From: Cycas panzhihuaensis
Taxonomy: Eukaryota; Cycadophyta
DNA length: 64,000 bases
NCBI GenBank assembly: GCA_023213395.1
Contig: CM041465.1
Coordinates: 188,735,741-188,799,740 of the forward strand
Direction of reading: 5' to 3'
Part shown: positions 54,626 to 64,000 of the stretch, piece by piece
Layout: every line of letters begins with the position of its first letter
How positions within the stretch are numbered: the first letter of the stretch is position 1
Program-made: the position numbers and the translations under genes
Notes under the pieces: model-generated
Told to the model about the DNA's origin: nothing
What the model saw: the letters and a program-made list of their open reading frames with translations, nothing else
The model's database searches: none

Positions 54626-57432
54626 TTTGGAACACATACAAGCTTGATGCAAGTATAATGTGCGATGGAAGTTGTAGTCTAGCTATTACAAAAGGTAGCA
54701 ATAAAGAAGACAGGACTTAAATATCATTTATTGGTAAAACTATGTTGTGGCATCAGATACCAAACTATATTAAAGAGAAAGGCCTCCATGATTTATTCTC
54801 TAAAGGTATGGCATAAGGCATCTCTGGAATTAATTGCTCCTTTGATTTTGATTTCTATGAACATTGTGTATATGGCAAATAGAATTGGGTCAACTTTTCC
54901 TCAAGTTTAAAGAGGGTAAAGGGTATTGCGCAATTGGTACACAGTGATGTTTTTGGACCCGTTGATGTACCCTCATTAGGTGGGTCTAAATACTTTGTCT
55001 CATTCATAGATAATTTCTTAAGAAAGACATGGTTATACTTTCTTAAGCATAAATCTAAAGTCTTCACTAAATTCAAAGAATTCAAGGCCTTCGTCAAGAA
55101 TCAAAGTGACAGGTGGATCAAGGTACGAAGGACTGATAATAGAGGTGAGTTTTACTCAAAGAAATTTGAGCAGTTCTGTAAGTAGTGTGGGATAGAAAGG
55201 TAAAAGATAATTCACTATATGCCACAGTAGAACAGAGTTGCTGAAAGGATGAATAGGACCTCACTGTAGAGATCAAGGAGTATGCTCAGTGTTGCTAGAT
55301 TAGAGAAGAAATTCTAGATGGAGGCTATTATGACTGTAAGCTACCTGATAAACAAATCATCGATAACTGCCTTAGTATACAAAATACTTGAAGAAGTATG
55401 GCCTGGTAAGAAACCATCTATTGGTCATTTGAGAGTTTTTTGTTGTGAAGCTTTTGTGCATGTTCCTAAATAGCAGAGGACTAAGCTTGATTTCAAAGCA
55501 CAAAAAACTATTTTCATTGGCTATGGTGATGGTGTTAAAGGATATAATCTTTATAACCTTAAAACACAAAAGGTTGTGTATAGCAATGATGTTGTCTTTA
55601 GAGAGGAGTTCAAGTCTCTAAAGTAGGATGAAGAACCAAAGGAGGAATACTCTAAGAATGTATAAATTGAAGCAAGGGATGAAGATTTTGTATCAGAATA
55701 TGAGTCAGATGAAGATGAAGAACCAGCTGTAGAGGTAGCTCAACCTCAAGAACCCCACATCTTAAGGAGATCAACTCGTAAGAGAAGACAACCTGGCAGG
55801 TATATTCCTGAAGACTTTTGTTACACTTCTTATGTTTTATCTGCTATATATGGTGATCTAGGTATTGTTTGAGAGGCTCTAGAGTCAAAAGAGAGCCAAC
55901 TCTAGATGAAGGCCATGTAAGAAGAAATAATGGCCTTGGACAAAAATAATACATAGGATTTGGTGGATTTACTTGATAGTAGAAAACCTGTTGATAACAA
56001 ATGGGTCTTCAAGAAGAAATTTTTGACAAATGGTATTGTGGAAAAGTACAAGGCTCACTTGGTAGAAAAGGGCTATTCTCAAGTCAAGGGAATAGATTTT
56101 GGTGAGGTATTTTCTCCTATTACAAAAGTTGCTTCAATTAGTTTTTTGTTGGCTATAGCAGTTGCCTATGGCCTTGAGGTGGATCAAATAGATGTGAAGA
56201 CTACATTTCTTCACGATGACCTTAAGAAAGAAATTTATATGTTGCAGCCTAAAGGGTTTGAAGTTATAGGAAAGGAGGATATGGTGTGTAGGTTGAAGAA
56301 GTTATTATATAGCTTGAAATAGTCACCAAGGATGTGGTATCAAAAGTTTAATTCACATATGTTGGTGGATGTCTTTATGCATAATAAAGCAGATCATTGT
56401 ATTTATTATAAGTAGGTTGGTGATCATTTTGTTATTTTGGCTTTATATGTTGATAACATACTTTTAGTTGGTAACAATAAAGGAATAAACCAACTTGTAA
56501 AAGACCAACTAGCATCTCACTTTAAAATGAAGGACCTTGGTGTTGCACATTTAATTTTAAGCATTGATATTAAAAGGGATAGGAGAAACATAAAGATTTG
56601 GCTTAGCCAAAGATGGTATATTGAGACAATATTATAACGGTTTAGGTTGTAGGATAGTAAACTAGTTAATATTCCTCTTCCTACTAGTTTAAAATTATTA
56701 GATGAATAATGCCCAAAGACTCACCAAAAAATTGAAGACATAGCATCTGTCACTTATGCCAATGTTGTTAGTAGCATGATGTATGCGGTGCTTTACACTC
56801 GACCAGACATTGTCCATGCAGTGGGAGTAGTTAGCAGGTATATGTCAAACCTAGGTAGGGAGCATTAGGTGGCTGTGAAAAGGATTTTTAGGTATCTACA
56901 AGGTACATCAGACTATGGAATTTACTATTAGAGAGATCCCATAGAGAGTAGAATAGTGAACCTAAGAGGTTTTATTGATGTTAATTGAGCTAGAGATCTT
57001 GACAGCAGAAGATCTACAAGCAAGTATGTTTTTACCCTTTGTGGTGGCATAGTCAGTTAGATGAGTAAAAGATAGCAAGTTGTGGAACTTTCTAGCACAG
57101 AAGCAGAGTATATGACATCTACTCATGTATTCAAGGAAGCAGTTTGGTTATAGAGATTATGCACAGATATTGGCTTTAAGTAGGATGCTATGAGGATAGA
57201 TTGTAATAGTCAAAGTGCATTCTACTTAGCAAAGAACCCCATTTTTCATGCTCAGTCGAAGCATATTGATGTGCATTTCCATTTTGTGAGGGAAATAGTT
57301 CAAGATCATAAGGTGGACTTGCAAAAGATTACTACACAAGAGAATGTTATAGACTCACTAACTAATATTATTAGCATAGAAAAAATAAAATGGTACAGAA
57401 TTGCAATGGGTATTTGTGATTTTAGCATTTAG
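54620..57432 (+). pseudogene. pol: Copia-M integrase, RT and RNase H in one unbroken frame
   Basis: After one frame change near 54,615 a single frame runs 2.8 kb to 57,432. Integrase: IAQLVHSDVFGPVDV, RKTWLYFLKHKS, RTDNRGEFYSKKF, NRVAERMNRTS, so Asp, Asp and Glu are all present; the zinc finger has lost His and Cys (FDFYEHCVYGK). RT: NKWVFKKKFLTNG, DVKTTFLHDDLKKEIYML, LLYSLK-x-SPRMWYQKF, and catalytic box YVDN at 56,446-56,457 (last Asp changed to Asn). RNase H: DSRRSTSKYVFTLCGG, SSTEAEYM, CNSQSAFYLAKNP, HIDVHFHFVRE. About 27 stops, roughly two thirds TAG at Gln or Trp positions. Dead, but structurally well kept. Confidence 0.88.
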
Positions 57433-57480
57433 TAGTTGTGTATGTAGGTCTTCCTGTAAAGTGTTCAATAAGTAAGAGAT

Positions 57481-57973
57481 TGTTAGATATGTTGAATACT
57501 TTGCAAGTGTTACATAAGTATAGGCATTACACCCAAGCCCTTTTATGGGGTTCGGGGGCCCGTTGTAAGGCCCTCGGATGGGGGGCTAACAGCCCCCTAA
57601 GTGGGGGTTCGAGGGCAAGAGCCCCCAAGAAAAAATTTTGGGTGTCTTATAGGGGTCCTTGTCAGCTCAATGGTTTATGACCATTATATTGTAAAACCAC
57701 AAGGCAGTATCTTGTAATGTTATATCCATATATTCTTATGTAACAGCACATGTAACATATGAAGATGATGTAATAGTTGTGGATGAGTCAAGGAGAAGAG
57801 TTAAGGTTCATCTCTATAATTCTTTAGCTATTTCTCAGATTAATAAAGGTCTATGATTAGAACTAAATCTCATGGTGTTATTTGTTGAGAGTTTGATTTG
57901 TTTATATTATTTGTTCTTTGCATGGTTTAGAGTTCTATTATCACATTACTTCTCTGGTTATATTTTCTCTTCA
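57481..57973 (+). repeat. Copia-M 3' LTR
   Basis: 493 bp, TGTTAGATATG to TCTCTTCA, followed by the TCTCC duplication. It carries the GC-rich block at 57,535-57,640. Confidence 0.92.
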
Positions 57974-57978
57974 TCTCC

Positions 57979-58340
57979 TTGTTAAGATCCTCCTTGGCCC
58001 ACGATTCCCACATGGGTCTATTTTTTCTAACACTTCATTTTATCTTTAAGCTTATCATTTTAACCTTCACATTACTCAATCCTTTATTTTAAAAATCCGT
58101 AGTTTATACTCTTTATAGAGTGGTAGTACTAATTCTAGAGTAGTAGTTTATACTTATTCTAGAGTAGGGTACCCCCAGTAAAAGATGAAAGTTAACCAAA
58201 ATAATAATCCAAGATAAAAGATACTAGAGCATCAACTTTAGTATTAGAAGACTAGGGAATAAACTAGATAGTGGCTTAAGAGAATAAAAACATCAATGAT
58301 GAAGCCTCATGGTAAAGACAAAGGAGTTATGAAGAATGGA
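57979..58340 (-). other. Tat-K stretch after second RNase H
   Basis: Contains, on the minus strand (58,160-58,098), two or three copies of CTCTAGAATAAGTATAAACTAC-like sequence. These match the motif found after the second RNase H in Tat-H (46,270-46,293). No reading frame. Confidence 0.45.
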
Positions 58341-58615
58341 TCTAATATATCCCAACTAACTATTAAACCATAATTTAAGTGTAAGAATAAATAAAAATAG
58401 GTCCATAATAAGATTAAAAAATATTAGATAATACTCCTATAATAGTAGAATATTTGGTTTCATTGTTAGTTACTTTAGGTAGAAATAAATTGACAAATGG
58501 GAGGGGGTTTCCTGATTGGTTATAAATCTCCCAAGTAGTAACAAAGAATCATGGGTTACCTCTACTACCTCCATTGGTAAAAATACTCAATGCCATGGAA
58601 AAATAAGACCAATAT
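58340..58615 (-). pseudogene. Tat-K second RNase H domain, downstream of integrase
   Basis: The minus strand reads MALSIFTNGGSRGNP (about 58,600-58,555), which is the RNase HI opening F-x-D-G-G-S-R-G-N-P with the catalytic Asp changed to Asn (codon at 58,575-58,573). Then come FVNLFLPKVTNNETKYSTII (58,500-58,440), for T-N-N-x-A-E-Y, and IYSYT-x-IMV-x-x-LVG (58,390-58,345), where Y-S-D-S-Q-L has become Y-S-Y-T-x-I. It corresponds segment by segment to Tat-H 45,700-45,945. At least two active-site Asp are lost. Its presence at the same place in two separate elements makes the domain and its position credible. Confidence 0.7.
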
Positions 58616-59620
58616 TTAGAGATAGTGTGATCAATAAGGGAGAGTATGAGCATTAATCCATAAGGACATGATAAGAAATAAGAATAGGTTAGTTTCGACT
58701 ATAAGGAAGAAGGAAAAAATCATAATTATGATAATAATAATCAACTATAATAAAAGGTGTCAAGTAGGGTTCAATCATAATTGAGGCCATGATGGACCTA
58801 GGTAGCTAGACCCAAACATCCTAAATGACTCATCTAAATAAACCTAACCTATTATATGCATAGGTGAGGATGAAGCCATCACGTGACTTTCCCTGTATTA
58901 TAAGAGGATGATAACAATATATCTTTTTTTTCTTTCCCTTCACTTTTTACTTCTTTTTGTTTGATTTTTTTTTACTTTTTAACTTTTGACTTTTTTTTTT
59001 TAAATAAGAAAAAGTTCATAACCATCCAATTATGAAATACCTTTCCTCAATGCAGTAAGGATTTATCCTTTTTAATGAAGCCAAGATGAAAATCCTTAAA
59101 GATTAAACCATTAGAGAAAGAGGAGATCTAAATTATAGTATCTCCAAATATAATGGGAAGGTGGAAGAATGAGTATTCACGTCAAAAGTGTAAATAGAGA
59201 AAACCAAGGATAATAAAAAGAAAGAAAAAGGGGTGGTGAATGACTAAAAAGGAATCTCTAAAATGAAAAACTAGTATAAAGGGTATAACCTATGTAGCTA
59301 ATAAGATAATTGAAGCTAACAAGTAAATCTCTCCTCAAGGATGAAGATAGATGACAAAACTAGGGGACCAAATTCTCTTTTGAGTGTGGAGCTAAAAAGA
59401 GAAAAGATAAGTAACTTAAAAGAAGGAGTACCCATAATCAATGTGTATCCTAGAAGGGGTAGTAGGATTATATGATTATGAGGAGGATTACTTTATAAAA
59501 GTAGAGGTAGCTTAATAGAAAATAAAGAATAATTAAGAAAGAGAATTACCAGTAGTTTTATCTCATTAAATAATAAGAGAATTTAGAGCCATAATTTATC
59601 CTAATTATGGAGATAGCATG
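58615..59620 (-). other. Tat-K integrase to second RNase H spacer
   Basis: Non-coding spacer. Minus-strand sequence near 58,870-58,770 (CCTCACCTAT...GGTTAGG...CATTTAGGATGTTTGG) matches Tat-H near 45,395-45,480. The T-rich run at 58,921-59,010 matches the A-rich run of Tat-H. Shorter than the equivalent Tat-H spacer, which has extra repeats. Confidence 0.55.
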
Positions 59621-60660
59621 TCACTAGGCATAGAACTTTCTCAGATATTGAGAATTGATATGCTTCTCAAATTCTAAGCCTTCCATCATAGAGATTTGAT
59701 AAGAACCATTATTTAAATCTTTAATAACTAAGTAGGGTCCAACCCACTTGGGAAAGAACTTCCATTACTTATCATGGAGATATTCTAATTTCAAAACCTT
59801 GTCACCAATACAAAATTTCCTAGGCCTAAGCTGCATATTATAAGCAACTTAAACCTTGTCTTTGGAGGCCATATTATTTTATAATGCTTGTAAACAAGTC
59901 TTATCTACTTTTTTAAGTTCTAAGAGGTGTGTCTCTCTTTGGAACTCTTCATTAATAAATTCTTTTAGTGAGACACATAACAAAGGAATCTCAACTTCTA
60001 ACAGAAGGGTGGCCTTGATACAATAAATTAAAGAAAAATATGCAATGCTTGTAGCATTTTTTATGAATGTCATATATACCCACAATATTAGAAATAGTTA
60101 AATATGCCAATTTCTATGAGAAGTCACTATGGTCTTAGCTAAAATCTTAGTTAAGGTTTTATTAAATACCTTAACTTGGCCATTTACTTGGGGGTGATAA
60201 GGGGCAGATAGTCTATGAGTGATATGAAACTCATCACATAGCTCACAAATATGAGGATTATAAAATGAATACCCATTATCAATGATGATGATATTAAGTA
60301 CCCTAAATCTGTAAATGATATATTAGAAAATGAATATAGTGGCAATCTTTCTTATAATAAAAACCAATGGAATAACTTCATCCCATTTGGTAAAATATTC
60401 AGTTGTAGTAATAATGAATTTGTGACCATTAGATGAAGATGGAAATATTTGACTAATGAGGTCAAATCCCCATTAAGAGAATGGAAAAGGAGAGATAATA
60501 GAGTTCAACTCTTAGGCAAGTTTATGAATCAACATAACGTGAGACTAAAATTTTTCACATTTTTAAATATAGATATAAGCATCTTTAAATAAGGGAGGCT
60601 AATAATAACCCATGTAGAAAGTACGTTGGGCCATAGATTAGCCACTAAAGTAACCACCAC
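59620..60660 (-). pseudogene. pol: Tat-K integrase
   Basis: Minus-strand integrase. The core begins near 60,470 with GDFTFVNIF-like sequence, then TEYFTKWDEVIPL (D of D-Y-F-T-K-W changed to E), IIIIDNGYSF (second Asp kept, near 60,270), HRLSAPYHPQVNGQVKVFNK (catalytic Glu changed to Lys, near 60,190-60,150) and an open stretch at 60,085-59,879. It continues with LRPRKFCIGDKVLKLEYL, the G-P-Y module KWVGPYLVIKDLNNGSYQI (59,750-59,695) and ends INSQYLRKFYA near 59,625. The ending corresponds to FLKRFYS in Tat-H. Point stops are fewer than in most elements here. Two active-site changes make it inactive. Confidence 0.75.
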
Positions 60661-60949
60661 ATATTCCATTGTGGTACTATGTTAAGGTAATAAGAGCCTC
60701 ATTAGGAGAGAGACACCTCAACAGAATCCCATAGAAGGAATGCTTATAAAGAATACCATTAAGCAAAAGATATTACCTAGAAGTGGCTCATATTCACCAT
60801 CTTTTCTTTGATGTCAAAGAAGAAGGGAAAGATTGGTCATAAAGGTAAGATTTGATCTCTCCATACCAAGGGTCATCAAAAGGGATGGTCTGGACATTGA
60901 AGATATGTTTATCTAGAAGAATATCGTCAATAGGTTGATTGAAAAAATT

Positions 60950-61153
60950 AGGTAGGGAGCATTAATCATGATCTCTACAATGACTATGTCTTTCTTAGAT
61001 TTCCTATTAATAATTTAAAAATCAAACTCTTATAATAATATGGACCATTTACCTAATTATCTAGTAAGGTTAATTTAGTTAGTAGATATCTAATAGGATC
61101 TGATTAGATGATAAGAAGGACCTTATATCTAAGAAGGTAATGATGCAACTTCG
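60950..61153 (-). pseudogene. pol: Tat-K RNase H, C-terminal part (left of solo LTR)
   Basis: After the solo LTR the minus strand continues HYLLRYKVLLII, SDPIRYLLTKLT and NGPYYYKSLIF. This matches the end of the Tat RNase H domain (Y-K-V-x-L-x-x-x-S-D-P-I-R-Y-L-L-x-K-x-x-L-x-G-R-x-x-K-W). Together with 61,778-62,060 it forms one RNase H interrupted at 61,154. Confidence 0.65.
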
Positions 61154-61772
61154 TGTTGAGAATACAAGGTCCCAAACCTTAAACAACCACAAGATCTAAA
61201 CTATTTTGCAACTAGTCATAGGAATCAAAACTAAGATTTAACATGCAAGTTCTAAAATTAGAGATAATACAACAACATCAATATACAAGCTAAATATCAC
61301 ATATGCACCTGATATAATGTGGTAAAACCCTAGCAGTATGCTAGGGAAACATCAACATAGGAAAGGTATCGATCTTTATTGTTGTAGAATGGAGAAACTA
61401 TACATCTCAATAGCAGAGTCCTCTCTGGAACAACAACCAGCTGCCGCCCTTATCACAGTACATTACATTACATACAACATCATAAGAAAAGCCTTAAAAT
61501 GGGCTACATGAGAGGGACATCCAAGGCACAAATCTTAGTTGTAGAATCTAGGGTATTTATATTGAATGACCCTGATTCTCTTTATAATTTAATATGGTCT
61601 ACAGGGCTAATTTTTTGGGTTGGGGGCTATCGCCCCCGAACCCCCTCTTAATGGGGGCCGTTCCACTCCCCCCGGCCCTCTTAGAACCCCCCAAGAAAGA
61701 TTTGGGGGGGAAACCGCACCAAAAACACACCAAATTTTTAACCCCAAAATATTGTTGTCACAATATCCAACA
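61154..61772 (-). repeat. Solo LTR of Copia-L family
   Basis: A single LTR of 619 bp. The minus strand starts TGTTGGATATTGTGACAACA and ends GGGACCTTGTATTCTCAACA; compare Copia-L, TGTTAGATAACATGACAACA and GGGACCTGGTTTTCTCAACA. Flanks are CTTCG (61,149-61,153) and CTTCA (61,773-61,777), a target duplication with one CpG-type transition. No internal region remains, so it arose by recombination between two LTRs. Its GC-rich block is better preserved than in Copia-L, suggesting a younger or less methylated copy. It interrupts Tat-K RNase H. Confidence 0.88.
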
Positions 61773-61777
61773 CTTCA

Positions 61778-62860
61778 TAGTGGTAGAAATTAAAGAAAGA
61801 CACTCTTTCTCAGTAGGAGGATAATAAAGCTCAACTAGAACTAAGGTTCTACTAATGAAATTCTTTAGTAATATCACCTTCTTATGCTAACATAACTACT
61901 AATGACTCTTATGTAGAAGATGTATGCAAAATAAAAGACATATCAAACCTTGATGGAGTAAGCATAGGTGATGAGATTAATGTCTACTTTAATCTATCAA
62001 AGGACTCTTAAACTTAAGGAATCCATTGTAGTTCAACATATTTCTTTAAAATATTTGTGAGAGGCTTAGCATCTAAGGCAAAATTAGTAATGAAGCATCT
62101 CAGAAAACCAAGCCTTCCTAAGAAAGATTTGATCTATTTTTGGGTTTTCGAAGGAGGTATATTAACAATTGCCTTTACTTTATCAGGATCTACTCTTATT
62201 CCATTGTGGGAGATAATATTACCCAACATCGTTTTTGAAGTTACTATAAAAATGCATTTAGATGGATTCAAATATAAACAAAACTTTCTACATCTTTCAA
62301 AGATAATTCTCAAATCATGTATATGATCTTTTCAGTTACAAGAATGGGAAAGCATGTCATCTAAATATATAGTAATAATATTACTAATTAGATCATGAAA
62401 AGTATAGACCATTACTCTTTAGTAAGTAACCCTAGCATTCTTCAACCCAAAAGGTATAACTTTATAGACGAAGGTGCCTTAGGGAGTAGTAAAAATAATT
62501 TTATGATGATCTCGTAGTGTAATAGAAATTTGATTATATCTAGAGAAACTAATTATAAGGGATATAACTTTGAAACTAATCATTTGATCCCAAATTTAAT
62601 TAAGAAAGGAAAGAGAAAAATTGTCTTTGAGATAGGCATCATTAATATTATGAAAGTCAATACAGATTTGAATCAAGGGATTCATTTTGGCAATTGGGGC
62701 TATATTTGAAACCCATTGAGAGTAATCAATGCTCTCAATGAATCCAATTTTTAATAATTTCTTAGCTTTTTATTTAATAGTAGTGGAAAGATATGGATGA
62801 ATAGGTCTTATTTTTGGCATTTAGGTTTAATACCAAGAGTAATATTGATATTATGTTTGA
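61778..62860 (-). pseudogene. pol: Tat-K reverse transcriptase and RNase H N-terminal part
   Basis: RT on the minus strand: the DINNAYLKDNFSL block (near 62,640; normally D-x-N-x-A-x-x-K-D-x-F-P-L), SRYNQISI (for G-Y-N-Q-I), HHKIIFTTPQGTFVYKVIPF, GLKNARVTYQRVM, the catalytic YLDD intact at 62,367-62,356, FLYLNPSKCIF-like sequence, HNGIRVDPDKVKAI and IKSFLGRLGFLRCFI (about 62,120). RNase H opens with FDRLK, TLISSPMLTPSRFDMSFILHTSST, cut by the solo LTR. Frame changes and stops occur. Upstream HDINDA-type motifs match Tat-A at the left window edge. Confidence 0.75.
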
Positions 62861-64000
62861 CAATATGGGAATCAAGACCCTACATATCATTTTAATCCCA
62901 ACCAAAAACTAAATAAAATTCACGAAAGATATCTTTAAATTGAGAGATCTCTTGAGAAGAATAATTATCTTGAAGATAAAAAATTTTAGGAGTATATGTC
63001 AATAGTTTCTTCATTGAGCATAGCATTACCCTCTTTGAAATAAGGAGGAGTAGAATCTATAGGAGAAATTATCTCCTGAAATTAGGAACAGTTGATTAGT
63101 GATAAATCAGGTTATATCATCATTGAAAAACCCAGCTTATGATGATAAGAGGGAATGTTAGAAGCTAATCTTATTAGATGCTCAATGATTATCTCATCAT
63201 TTTCAAAATGATCTAAATAAAAGAGGTTAATGAGGAGAAGATTTTTAGGTAGATTAGTAGACAAGGTAAATGACTTAAAAGGTGGGGGATCATTAAATAA
63301 AGAGTTTGGATAAGTAGGTACAAACTCAATGACTAAAGGGACTTAGGAAAAAGGGATGGGTCTATCAATTAATTCCTAGGTTGAAGTCAAGGTTTGCTCA
63401 AACTCATGATGGTAAAAGTGATAATTCTAATTAGACAAAGGAATAAAGATGAGGGATGATGGAGGATCATCAATAGGGTAATGAGAATAAAGGGAAATGA
63501 TAGAGACCACATTCACTTCTCAAACTCCATTAGATATATTTTGATTCATTTCAAACATAATATATAGAGGAACAACCTCATCATCTGATTCTAAATCAAG
63601 GTGCATATACAATAGTGTTTTCTTCTCATATCTATTTAACCATGTAGTAAAAAGAGAAGAGTGAGAGAAAAGAGGCATTATAGGAGTAAGCACATCATAT
63701 GAAGATGAAACCATATGATCCATTGATGGAATAGTCATAATAGAAGGAACCAAAGTATTGATTATTAAAGGAAAACATGAGACTTATGAGAAAGGATTCG
63801 AGTAAAGAGTGAAAGATTTAAATATGTTATTTCACTCATAGTTGTTTCCTCACAAGATATACTATAGTGTAATATCATTTATTTATGAGAAGGAGGAGGG
63901 AAAACTAAAGATCGATAGGCAAGACTCAAAGGATGAGGGGTAGATAAAGAACCTAGTTTAATAGGAATAATTTCAACCAAATCAACATCCTTTACTTCTC
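62860..64000 (-). pseudogene. Tat-K protease-RT linker (runs off window)
   Basis: Minus-strand coding remnant homologous to Tat-A 180-1,150. It includes an open stretch at 63,753-63,520 with HSSLFTTWLNRYEKKTLLYM and LESDDEVVPLY, and a segment near 63,230-63,100 corresponding to the Tat-A stretch at 391-582 (DHFEND...LEHL in Tat-A). No catalytic motif is seen. Protease and gag should follow beyond 64,000. Paired with Tat-A, it shows this linker is family-conserved. Confidence 0.55.

Larger units (their letters stand above)
52871..57973 (+). mobile_element. Copia-M: complete Ty1/copia element, plus strand
   Basis: LTRs at 52,871-53,372 and 57,481-57,973; PBS TGGTATCATAGCT (53,375-53,387); purine-rich tract before the 3' LTR (57,466-57,480); perfect target duplication TCTCC at 52,866-52,870 and 57,974-57,978. 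The interior holds one gag-pol with a single detected frame change and about 33 point stops. The perfect TSD and unbroken pol frame suggest it is among the younger elements here. It sits in Tat-K between the second RNase H and the extra ORF. Confidence 0.92.
46830..64000 (-). mobile_element. Tat-K: Ty3/gypsy Tat-like element, minus strand, with Copia-M and a solo LTR inside
   Basis: Reading the minus strand from the right edge: protease-RT linker (63.8-62.85 kb), RT (62.8-62.0 kb), RNase H (62.06-61.78 and 61.15-60.95 kb, split by a solo LTR), integrase (60.66-59.62 kb), second RNase H (58.61-58.34 kb), Copia-M insertion (57,973-52,871), an oppositely oriented reading frame (52.09-50.37 kb), tandem repeats, polypurine tract (49,087-49,076) and 3' LTR (49,075 to about 46,830). 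Gag, PBS and the 5' LTR lie beyond 64,000. It is the same family as Tat-A, and related to Tat-H in its post-integrase region. Confidence 0.75.

Noticed and set aside
53459-57432. TAG used as a sense codon (stop reassignment or readthrough) in Copia-M
   Set aside because: TAA and TGA stops also occur, catalytic residues are lost, one frame change is present, and all other elements show the same C-to-T decay. Deamination explains it better.
57438-57680. 80-residue plus-strand open frame after Copia-M pol
   Set aside because: It lies across the polypurine tract and 3' LTR and follows the RNase H terminus. It has no domain.
62057-62326. 89-residue plus-strand open frame
   Set aside because: It is antisense to Tat-K RT and RNase H, which read clearly on the minus strand.

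Overview
This window reads as intergenic DNA from a plant with a large, repeat-filled nuclear genome. By eye it is AT-rich. Every recognisable coding stretch is a decayed LTR retrotransposon of a plant lineage: Ty1/copia, Ty3/gypsy Tat-like, or a probable Ty3/gypsy chromovirus. I found no intact gene, no convincing host gene, no tRNA or rRNA gene and no prokaryotic feature. The species cannot be named from the sequence. The heavy nesting and extreme decay of old copies suit a giant, slow-turnover genome such as that of a gymnosperm or a lily-like monocot, but this is inference.

Layout. (1) 1-14.5 kb: a plus-strand copia remnant (Copia-E) is cut in its reverse transcriptase (RT) by a minus-strand Tat-type gypsy (Tat-A, 1-13,452). 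Tat-A is itself cut in gag by a nearly complete minus-strand gypsy (Chromo-B, 2,800-9,971). (2) 14.5-29 kb: a minus-strand gypsy gag (Gypsy-F) is split by a minus-strand copia (Copia-D, 14,998-25,756), which in turn holds a second, internally deleted copia (Copia-C, about 16,972-21.7 kb). (3) 29-46.8 kb: a plus-strand Tat element (Tat-H) contains a complete plus-strand copia (Copia-L, 32,170-37,493). (4) 46.8-64 kb: a minus-strand Tat element (Tat-K) has its 3' LTR and polypurine tract at 46.8-49.1 kb and its integrase, RNase H and RT at 59.6-62.8 kb. It contains a complete plus-strand copia (Copia-M, 52,871-57,973) and a solo LTR (61,154-61,772) of the Copia-L family.

Most insertions can be read at base level. 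LTR ends, primer-binding sites and 5-bp target duplications are visible for Chromo-B, Copia-D, Copia-L, Copia-M and the solo LTR. The order of events follows: E before A before B; F before D before C; H before L; H probably before K; K before M and the solo LTR.

The most interesting signals are in the Tat elements. Both Tat-H and Tat-K carry a second RNase H-like domain downstream of integrase, in addition to the usual RNase H after RT. Between pol and the 3' LTR, Tat-K also carries an oppositely oriented (plus-strand), probably spliced reading frame at 50.37-52.09 kb. It looks like a decayed plant-mobile-domain protein followed by an RG-repeat tail. Tandem repeats lie in the same 3' regions. 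A second window-wide signal is that internal stops are mostly TAG at positions where the retroelement families have Gln or Trp, which fits decay of methylated cytosines.

All domain calls come from hand translation. Boundaries given as 'about' are approximate, and no database search was possible.
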